Shown here piece after piece: positions 1 to 5,582 of a stretch of 58,886 bases of DNA. Within the stretch, counting starts at the first letter, position 1. Each line of letters starts with the position of its first letter. The translations under genes and the position numbers were made by a program. The stretch comes from Geobacteraceae bacterium (GTDB lineage: Bacteria; Desulfobacterota; Desulfuromonadia; Geobacterales; Geobacteraceae). Where the stretch lies: positions 1 to 58,886 of the forward strand of contig WSYB01000028.1 of the NCBI GenBank assembly GCA_009773645.1, read 5' to 3'. Below the pieces are notes generated by a model. That model was not told the origin of the DNA, did no database searches, and saw only the letters and a list, made by a program, of their open reading frames with translations.

Positions 1-42
1 TTGTGCTTCTTGATTGAGTGTTCGAGCGTCTATTTTTTCCAT
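1..42 (-). CDS. IS630-type transposase, N-terminal fragment (runs off window)
   Basis: Reading the minus strand from an ATG at 40-42 to the window edge gives 14 residues, MEKIDARTLNQEAQ. This closely resembles the opening of IS630-family transposases, which commonly begin M-x-K-[IV]-D-A-R-x-L before a helix-turn-helix region. Only the start is visible; the catalytic DDE domain would lie outside the window. The gene lies directly downstream of a DUF3800 reading frame that stops abruptly, which is what an inserted element would cause. The assignment rests on a very short stretch, so it is moderate at best. Confidence 0.5.
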   Translation of the reverse strand, partial: MEKIDARTLNQEAQ

Positions 43-80
43 GCACGAACTTTATCATACCTGGGATTATTGTGCACTAT
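1..80 (-). mobile_element. Probable end of an IS630-like insertion sequence
   Basis: The stretch between the transposase start (42) and the premature stop of the DUF3800 frame (77-79) would be the terminal region of the element. IS630 elements insert at TA dinucleotides, and a TA lies at the junction (minus-strand AATAG then TGCACAATAATCCC). The other end and its inverted repeat are outside the window, so the boundary is inferred. Confidence 0.45.
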
Positions 81-352
81 TTATTTGCCGAGGTAATAAA
101 ATGGTATTCTAGGTAGTCCTCTTTCAATATCTCAAACGGGCCTACTTTGTTCATTATTTCTTTTCTGTGGAATATTACATTTGCACTATCGAAATAAGTG
201 CATTTAAGGTCATTGATGTCGTGTGCTAATCTTGTTCTGGCGTAGGACTCGTTGATGATGACACCAGTAAGCCCAAGGTATCTATTGTTTTCGTCGCTTG
301 GGCAAGACATGCTGCAAGTTCCAGTTTCGTCTATATAAATGCGAAAACTCAT
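77..352 (-). pseudogene. DUF3800 protein, truncated after 91 codons
   Basis: The product begins MSFRIYIDETGT, continues with YLGLTGVII and then FHRKEI, a pattern typical of the N-terminal part of DUF3800 proteins (conserved [YF]xDE[ST]G near the start and an h-H-x-x-[ED]-I segment). Family members usually have well over 200 residues; this frame stops at 91, exactly where the putative IS630 end begins, so it is most likely interrupted. It lies 107 bp downstream of a HEPN-like gene on the same strand. DUF3800 proteins have no settled biochemical role but are frequent in mobile and defence-associated regions. Loss of the C-terminal two-thirds probably makes it non-functional. Confidence 0.6.
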
Positions 353-459
353 TCAGATTTTCCTATTCTTTTCTTGGTATAACAGGGCTGAGGGTGACCG
401 GGTTCACCGGTCTTCCCGATTGGTTGGAACCTCAAGGTTTCGATTAGTGATGCGTCATG

Positions 460-1134
460 TCACGTGTGTGCCCCTGACAACCTTGCCTCTTTCCCTCGTT
501 TTGCGTTTCGTAGAAGCATGTCGAGGTCATGAATGTTCAGTGTGTCCCAGTCGAAACATGTCCCGTCGAAGTCAACAGAATAGTTGTTGAGCATGCTTCC
601 CATGATATTCCCTGCTTCTTCAAGATCGCCCCATTTGAGAGGGGCCTCCGATTGAAGCCTCTCGCGGTCAAAAAAGTAGTCCTTGTCGAAGTGACCATGA
701 AACTTGTCTCGGCGAATTCGTAAGCTCTTGAGTGCTTCCAGGGATCGGATCTTCAGACGATCCTGTTCGATCGACTCTAAAGTTATTGGAATTCGGTCTA
801 CAAGCATCCAGTGGTCATCGGCATATCCTTTGCGCCGCTGCAGTTCAGATGTAGTTAACCACTTTCGGTTGTTCTCAACAAAGATTAAGAAGTTGAACAA
901 GCCGCGTTGCCCTTTTTCATCAAACAGCTTGTCACCCCATAGAACTATGCTCGTGAAAAGTGTGCCTTCGACAACGCCGAAAAATGCTGGGGCTTGGTTA
1001 AGGACATCCAATCTGTCCGTTTTGCGTTCTTGGATTTGTCGATAGACTGCTACGCATTCGCGGAAGCGATGAATTTCTGCACGAAGGTATTTGCGATAAT
1101 CGGAGAAATGTTGTTCAAACTCTTCGCGACGCAT
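460..1134 (-). CDS. HEPN (AbiU2-like) domain protein
   Basis: 224-residue soluble, mostly helical, charged protein. Near residue 140 it carries RRDKFHGHFDKDYF, in which R-x4-H followed by a further H and D-K matches the Rx4-6H active motif of HEPN nucleases, in the form seen in AbiU2-like proteins (R-D-K-x-x-x-H-x-D-K). HEPN proteins with this motif are often metal-independent RNases used in abortive infection or toxin-antitoxin pairs. The ATG at 1134 is preceded by GGAGG about nine bases upstream. It is followed by the truncated DUF3800 gene and faces the AbiE operon, suggesting a defence island. RNase activity is inferred from the motif only; the rest of the protein has no recognised domain. 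Confidence 0.55.
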   Translation of the reverse strand: MRREEFEQHFSDYRKYLRAEIHRFRECVAVYRQIQERKTDRLDVLNQAPAFFGVVEGTLFTSIVLWGDKLFDEKGQRGLFNFLIFVENNRKWLTTSELQRRKGYADDHWMLVDRIPITLESIEQDRLKIRSLEALKSLRIRRDKFHGHFDKDYFFDRERLQSEAPLKWGDLEEAGNIMGSMLNNYSVDFDGTCFDWDTLNIHDLDMLLRNAKRGKEARLSGAHT

Positions 1135-1206
1135 AGATGATGCCTCCGTCCTTGATCCAACAACTTATTAAATAGCCCCTGCTCAACAACCCATTTTTCA
1201 CAAAAT

Positions 1207-1218
1207 TTCATGCATGAA
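1207..1218. promoter_or_regulatory. 12-bp palindrome upstream of HEPN gene
   Basis: TTCATGCATGAA is a perfect palindrome about 75 bp upstream of the HEPN gene start, in an AT-rich promoter-like stretch. Its position suits an operator, but no regulator is identified and chance cannot be excluded. Confidence 0.25.
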
Positions 1219-1393
1219 TTTCATGTTTACGTAACTAGTTAAAAAATATAGGTTATATTTATGCATAATATGCCATTTCAGAAGTTCATCATTTCAGGCT
1301 AATATCCCATTCGCGGATTTTTCCGATTCCAGGACCCGGCCAGCAATTCCGGGGACATCCATGATAAGTTTTTGTCAAGGTGAAAGCCTGGCA

Positions 1394-1443
1394 GAAAAAA
1401 ACAAAGCCGCCCAGCAGTGCAGCACTGCATACGGCGGCTTTGT
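1394..1443 (-). terminator. Rho-independent terminator-like hairpin, minus strand
   Basis: ACAAAGCCGCC (1401-1411) pairs perfectly with GGCGGCTTTGT (1433-1443), and the intervening loop contains GCAGTGC/GCACTGC. On the minus strand the stem is followed by a run of T residues (1394-1400). No minus-strand gene lies immediately upstream of it, so it may protect the HEPN side from read-through or be a relic of a replaced gene. Confidence 0.55.
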
Positions 1444-1577
1444 AATGTGAAGGCATCCCCCATGGCGTCCTTCCTGAAAGGTCGTTAACGAAACATACCG
1501 CCCGGAGCTCCTTCTGTCAAGAATTTTGCCCCGTCGCCCGCTTTCTCCTGTTAAAAAACAGATAAAAAAGTGATTCT

Positions 1578-1631
1578 TTGACATAGTATGTCTAAAAAAC
1601 ATCGACATACTATGAAATAAAATGCTATTAT
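1578..1631 (+). promoter_or_regulatory. AbiE promoter with inverted-repeat operator
   Basis: Two perfect 11-bp arms, CATAGTATGTC (1582-1592) and GACATACTATG (1604-1614), are separated by 11 bases. The second arm overlaps a possible -35 (TCGACA, 1602-1607), with a -10-like TATTAT at 1626-1631 at 18-bp spacing. Characterised AbiEi antitoxins bind inverted repeats in their own promoter and repress it, so this is the expected autoregulatory operator. It also argues that translation starts at 1676, not at the ATG at 1622 that lies inside the promoter. Confidence 0.65.
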
Positions 1632-1675
1632 CTGGTTTGTATGATTCGCCGGACTTCAATGGAGGACCTAACCAT

Positions 1676-2338
1676 ATGAACGAGCCCCTGCGAAAGCGGA
1701 TACAACACGAAGAGTTTGACTATCAGACGCTCCTGGATTGCTTGGAGGGCTATGCCCGGCCGCGGGACAAGATTACGGCTTTACTGCGCAAAGGGGTCAT
1801 TATCCGGGTCAAAAAGGGAATATACGTTTTTGGCGATGATTACCGCCGCCGTCCATATTCGCCGGAACTCCTCGCCAACCTTATCTACGGACCGTCCTAT
1901 GTTTCCCTGGAATATGCCCTTTATTTCTATGGCCTGATCCCGGAGCGAGTGGAAGCAATAACTTCGGTCACCTGTGGCCGCTCTCGCATATTTTCCACAC
2001 CTGTCGGCGTCTTTACGTACCGCATGATCCCGCTTGAAGCCTTTCGGACAGGAATGGACCGGGTCGAAACCGCCGATGAGCGATCGTTCCTGATTGCAAT
2101 TCCGGAAAAGGCTTTGGCCGACAAGATCGTCAGCGACCGGGGGGCAGGGGGGCGAACGCAGAAGGAATTGTATGAGTATCTCGTGCAGGACCTTCGTCTA
2201 GACCAGTCGGCCCTGCGGGCGTTCAATTCCGAACGCCTGGCGGAAATTGCCGGGCGTTACCGTTCCAGGAAGACAAAGTTGCTGAGTGACCTGGTCAGAC
2301 GCCTGGCCAGGTCAGGAAAGGAGTCTGCCGGTGCATGA
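1676..2338 (+). CDS. abiEi: AbiEi-type antitoxin of a type IV toxin-antitoxin system
   Basis: 220 residues. The N-terminal part (residues 5-60) is a winged-helix-like segment with the family pattern of a reader region followed by RKGVIIRVKKGIYVFG, typical of AbiEi-like transcriptional regulators/antitoxins. The centre has the YVSLEYALYFYGLIPE segment characteristic of the same family. Start ATG 1676 is chosen because GGAGG (1661-1665) sits ten bases upstream and the alternative ATG at 1622 falls inside the promoter. It overlaps the toxin gene by 8 bp. In known systems AbiEi represses the operon and counteracts the AbiEii nucleotidyltransferase without stable protein contact. No truncation is seen. 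Confidence 0.85.
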   Translation: MNEPLRKRIQHEEFDYQTLLDCLEGYARPRDKITALLRKGVIIRVKKGIYVFGDDYRRRPYSPELLANLIYGPSYVSLEYALYFYGLIPERVEAITSVTCGRSRIFSTPVGVFTYRMIPLEAFRTGMDRVETADERSFLIAIPEKALADKIVSDRGAGGRTQKELYEYLVQDLRLDQSALRAFNSERLAEIAGRYRSRKTKLLSDLVRRLARSGKESAGA

Positions 2339-3197
2339 AGCCGTTACCCGCATGTTGTCCAAATACGAGTGCAAAAGTACCGATGACGCCAAACGCGCTC
2401 TCCGTGAAATTATCCAGGAAGTGGCTCTATTAGGTTTGTGGCGCAGCAAATTTTTTGACAAGGCCGCATTCTATGGAGGCACGGCACTGCGCATCCTGTA
2501 CGGTCTCGATCGATTCTCTGAGGACCTCGATTTTTCCCTCCTTGAGCCAAGGGACGACTTTGATCTCACCAGATATACGGCATCGCTTGAGGAAGAACTT
2601 GAAGCATTCGGCTTCAATGTGCGGGTGGAGAAGGTTGACAAGGCCGTGGAAACAGCCAGTCAGTCGGCCTTTCTCAAGGCAGATACCCGCAATGAGCTGC
2701 TGGTGATAGAGGCGGCTGAAGAGATGACACGGGAGGTGCCCAGAGGACAGGTAGTGAAGATCAAGCTGGAAGTGGACACCGATCCGCCACCCGGTTTTGC
2801 CACCCATACCAGGTATCTGCTGCAACCCATTCCTTTCGCGGTGCGCTCCTATGTATTGCCTGATCTGTTTGCCGGCAAGATGCATGCGGTATTGTGCCGG
2901 AAGTGGAAAAACCGGGTGAAGGGAAGGGATTGGTACGATCTGGTATGGTATGCTGCCAATCACCCGCAGATGAATCTCATTCATCTTGAGCAGCGAATGC
3001 GACAGAGTGGTCATTGGAAAGGGGACGAGTCATTGTCCCTCCAATCGTTCACGCGGCTGTTGAATGAGAGGATTGAAAATCTGGATGTTGATCAGGCACG
3101 CAGAGATGTCGCGCCGTTCGTGAAAAATCGGGATTACCTGGCGATATGGTCACGTGATTTTTTCCGTGATGTTGCTTCGCGAATCATAGAGCTATAA
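2331..3197 (+). CDS. abiEii: AbiEii-type nucleotidyltransferase toxin
   Basis: 288 residues from a GTG at 2331, with GGAAAGGAG just upstream and an 8-bp overlap with abiEi. Motif I of the MNT/AbiEii nucleotidyltransferase fold is intact: GGTALRILYG followed by RFSEDLDFS (G-G-T-A-L, then R-x-S-x-D-x-D for metal and nucleotide binding). The downstream lysine-containing KIKLEVD and the late motif LFAGKMHAVL...KGRDWYDL complete the family signature. Characterised AbiEii/MenT-type toxins transfer nucleotides to RNA targets such as tRNA or block growth by GTP-dependent chemistry, giving bacteriostasis during phage infection. All key residues are present, so the toxin appears active. A stem-loop follows the stop codon. 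Confidence 0.87.
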   Translation: MHEAVTRMLSKYECKSTDDAKRALREIIQEVALLGLWRSKFFDKAAFYGGTALRILYGLDRFSEDLDFSLLEPRDDFDLTRYTASLEEELEAFGFNVRVEKVDKAVETASQSAFLKADTRNELLVIEAAEEMTREVPRGQVVKIKLEVDTDPPPGFATHTRYLLQPIPFAVRSYVLPDLFAGKMHAVLCRKWKNRVKGRDWYDLVWYAANHPQMNLIHLEQRMRQSGHWKGDESLSLQSFTRLLNERIENLDVDQARRDVAPFVKNRDYLAIWSRDFFRDVASRIIEL

Positions 3198-3204
3198 AAA
3201 GCGA

Positions 3205-3237
3205 TGCGGCTTTGGTAAAAATTCGACCAAAGCCGCC
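3205..3237. terminator. Hairpin between AbiE operon and convergent lipoprotein gene
   Basis: GCGGCTTTGGT (3206-3216) pairs perfectly with ACCAAAGCCGC (3226-3236) around a 9-base AT-rich loop. On the minus strand a run of T follows a few bases beyond, so it can terminate the lipoprotein gene; on the plus strand the U-tract is weak. Probably bidirectional. Confidence 0.6.
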
Positions 3238-3281
3238 GCAAATCTGAAATTCAGAGCACCGTTGTGCAATCCCGTTTCCCG

Positions 3282-3755
3282 CTAATCATCATATTCGTCG
3301 TGCTCGTACCGGTCATGGCGCTGGTCGTAGCGGTAACGGGGCCTGTCGTACTTCTCTCCGTCGCAGATGACGATGATGCGTTTCTTAACCAGACGGCCGT
3401 CCACATAGACCTTTTCCCTCACCCGTCTGCACCGTTTTCCTTCGTCATAACCGAGCGGTTCGGCGTAATAGTAACCCCGGCCCCCGTCGGTCCGGTACTC
3501 CACCGGCCTTTCCGCGTAAGCGGCTTCCCTCGCCCCCTGCACCGAGATGTCGGCAATGGTTGCGCCGGCGATTGCTCCAAGGGCGGCGCCGATAATTCCC
3601 CCACGCCAGGGATTTCTCTGGTCGAGAATGGCCCCGGCGATTCCCCCCATCGCGCCTCCTGCGGTGCTTGCCGGGTATTGATGGGGCATGCAGGCAGTAA
3701 GCATCGTGGTAAGGATCATGACAAGCATGGCTGACTTAATCTTTTGTCCGGACAT
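3282..3755 (-). CDS. Glycine-zipper outer-membrane lipoprotein
   Basis: 157 residues from the ATG at 3755, with GGGAG in good position; an in-frame upstream start would add an implausible leader before the signal peptide. A signal sequence (SAMLVMILTTML) ends in the lipobox L-T-A-C, so the mature protein should be acylated at that cysteine. Residues ~35-75 form a glycine-zipper segment (GGAMGGIAGAIL...GGIIGAALGAIAGATIAD), as in SlyB/Rick_17kDa-type envelope proteins that pack in membranes. The C-terminus is rich in Arg, Tyr and Asp (DRPRYRYDQRHDRY). The likely role is structural in the cell envelope; no specific partner is indicated. Confidence 0.7.
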   Translation of the reverse strand: MSGQKIKSAMLVMILTTMLTACMPHQYPASTAGGAMGGIAGAILDQRNPWRGGIIGAALGAIAGATIADISVQGAREAAYAERPVEYRTDGGRGYYYAEPLGYDEGKRCRRVREKVYVDGRLVKKRIIVICDGEKYDRPRYRYDQRHDRYEHDEYDD

Positions 3756-3841
3756 AAGGTTTCTCCCTGTAATGTAAATGGGGTAATAGATAATATAGTA
3801 GCGCATGCCGGTCGTTTCCGCTGACATAAAAATTTCAAATA

Positions 3842-5167
3842 TTATGTCTCTCCCAGCACCCCCGTCACCCTGTCGAGAGTTACCCGCGCCACGAGATAGT
3901 CACGGCGGGCGCGGGTCAGGTTCCCTCTCGCCTGCAAAAGGTTCAGTTCGGCGTCTTCCACTTCCAGGCGGATTTTTACCCCCAGTTCGAACCCCTTCTC
4001 CGCCATGGCGAGGAGCCGTTCCGCCTGGGTGACCGTGCCGGAAAGGGACTTGACGATCTCCTCCGCCTCCCTGACCGCGTTGACCGCGTCACGGATATCG
4101 AGGGAGATGGTTTCCGTCAGCTTCGCCTCGTCGATCCCGAGGCTCCGTCTGTCGCTCTCGGCCTGGGCCACCTTTCCCCGCGTCTTCATACCGTCGAAGA
4201 TGGGGAAGGAGAGAAATATTCCCGCGCTCCATGCGGGGCCGTCGCCGGTGGCCCCTCCCACCTCGATCTGCCGCCAGCCGTAACCCCCCTTGAGGTCGAG
4301 GCGGGGCTTGTCTTCGGCGTTGGCGATCTTCACCAGTTCGTCGGCGATCTCCATGCGTCGCCGCAGCTCTTCCAGTTCGGGCCGGCGCTTTCGGGCAAGC
4401 CCCAGGGATTCGTCATAAGAAGGGACGGGACCGGTGGCCGTTTCCAGCGTGCCGCTCACATCCACGTCGTCCTCGACGGCAAGGAGAAAGCGGAGCCGGT
4501 CACGGGTGGTGCGAATCAGGTTGTGCGTCCGGATCACCTCGGGACGGGCGTTCTCCACTGCTACCTGCGCTGCCAGCACATCGTAGTCGGTGGCCACGCC
4601 GGCGGCATAGCGGCGTTGTGTCTCGTCCAGGTGGCGCTCTTTCTGCTCCAGGTTCTGCCGGGCAATGGCTGCAAGTTCCTTTGCCAGGAGGATATCATAG
4701 AAGGCGATGGCCACGTCCCGGCGGGTGTCCTGGCGGGAGATGCGGAGCCGCTCGTCGGCGGTCTTGAACCCCTTCTCCGCCGCCCGGATGGCGGCACCCA
4801 CCTTCCCCCAGGTAAAGAGGGCCTGGGAGAGGCCGATCTCTGCCGAGCGGGTATCCTGCCGCGTGGGGAACAGGCCGCCGGCTATGGCGCTCTGGCTGTC
4901 GTCCTGCTGCCTGGAGACCTGGCCGGTGATGGTGAACTGGGGGAGGGCAGCCGAACGCTCCTCCGCGTATTTTCCCTCCACCTGCCGGAAGAACTCCTTT
5001 GCCTTCTGGACGTCGCGGTTCCGCTCGTCGGCCAATGACAGGGCCTGGTCGAGGGTGAGAGTGCGGACCTCGGCGGCGTGGGCTGTTGAAAACCCACCAC
5101 GGAGACACGGAGACACGGAGACAAACAGAAACGAAAAGAGAAAAACAGCTCGCGGAATAATTATCAT
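3842..5167 (-). CDS. TolC-family outer-membrane efflux channel
   Basis: About 441 residues. After a signal peptide ending ..AHA-AEV comes LTLDQALSLADERNRDV, the usual N-terminal helix of OEP/TolC proteins, and two related halves rich in long helices (e.g. RRPELEELRRRMEIADELVKIANAEDKPRLDL, a TolC-repeat hallmark). The family forms trimeric outer-membrane channels that dock with RND pumps. It is the last gene of the RND operon. Start ATG 5167 is chosen because the 29 residues upstream are not signal-like. Oddity: the signal peptide is partly encoded by one arm of a 31-bp inverted repeat (residues around [11 protein letters not shown]), so mobile-repeat DNA has been incorporated into the leader. 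Confidence 0.85.
   Translation of the reverse strand: MIIIPRAVFLFSFLFVSVSPCLRGGFSTAHAAEVRTLTLDQALSLADERNRDVQKAKEFFRQVEGKYAEERSAALPQFTITGQVSRQQDDSQSAIAGGLFPTRQDTRSAEIGLSQALFTWGKVGAAIRAAEKGFKTADERLRISRQDTRRDVAIAFYDILLAKELAAIARQNLEQKERHLDETQRRYAAGVATDYDVLAAQVAVENARPEVIRTHNLIRTTRDRLRFLLAVEDDVDVSGTLETATGPVPSYDESLGLARKRRPELEELRRRMEIADELVKIANAEDKPRLDLKGGYGWRQIEVGGATGDGPAWSAGIFLSFPIFDGMKTRGKVAQAESDRRSLGIDEAKLTETISLDIRDAVNAVREAEEIVKSLSGTVTQAERLLAMAEKGFELGVKIRLEVEDAELNLLQARGNLTRARRDYLVARVTLDRVTGVLGET
5090..5120. repeat. Left arm of 31-bp perfect inverted repeat
   Basis: The arm begins AAACCCACCACGGAG and continues with two further ACACGGAG units. Its exact reverse complement is at 5591-5621. It is read through by the signal-peptide codons of the TolC-like gene. 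Confidence 0.9.
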
Positions 5168-5210
5168 GTTATCGATCCTTAACCAGCAATGCGCTGTTAT
5201 TACTTTGATT

Positions 5211-5582
5211 TTATAGAACCAGTCTCCGTATGCCGTCCTTAAGAACGGGCGCATTGAAGTTGAGCAGAAGACCCGTCTTGATGCCGGTCAGTTTCAGATA
5301 GGTAAGGAGTTGCGCCTCATGGACCGGCAGGAATTTTTCAACGCTTTTGAGTTCAACAATTATCCGATTGCTTACCAGCAAGTCGATGCGATAGACCGAG
5401 TCGAGTTCTTTTCCCTTGTAAACGATTGGAAGAGATTTCTGACGTTCAAAAGGTATCCGGCGGAGCGAGAGTTCATGACTGAGACATTCTTCGTAAGCCG
5501 ATTCGAGGAGCCCGGGGCCAAGAACCTTATGCACTTCAATAGCGCAACCGATGACGGCCTCGGTCAAATTTTCATCATACAT
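5211..5582 (-). CDS. GxxExxY family protein (PD-(D/E)XK-like)
   Basis: 123 residues from the ATG at 5582. The defining motif is [13 protein letters not shown] (G-x-x-E-x-x-Y), followed by a PD-(D/E)XK-like core: RIDLLV then [11 protein letters not shown] (D...E-x-K) and [23 protein letters not shown]. The family is widespread, often in paralogous copies next to CACGGAGACACGGAG-type repeats, and its function is unknown although the fold suggests a nuclease. Its start overlaps the pump stop codon, and its Shine-Dalgarno GGAGGG comes partly from the right inverted-repeat arm. It has no obvious link to efflux; it probably arrived as a passenger. Confidence 0.85.
   Translation of the reverse strand: MYDENLTEAVIGCAIEVHKVLGPGLLESAYEECLSHELSLRRIPFERQKSLPIVYKGKELDSVYRIDLLVSNRIIVELKSVEKFLPVHEAQLLTYLKLTGIKTGLLLNFNAPVLKDGIRRLVL

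Larger units (their letters stand above)
1135..1675. other. Intergenic region between HEPN gene and AbiE operon
   Basis: No credible coding frame. It holds an AT-rich stretch (1195-1285) upstream of the HEPN gene with the perfect palindrome TTCATGCATGAA at 1207-1218, a minus-strand terminator-like hairpin at 1394-1443, and the AbiE promoter/operator at 1578-1631. The 94-codon minus-strand open frame covering this gap overlaps the hairpin and the promoter and resembles nothing. Confidence 0.6.

Noticed and set aside
1375-1659. 94-codon minus-strand frame before abiEi
   Set aside because: It overlaps a terminator hairpin and the AbiE promoter and has no similarity to a known protein.
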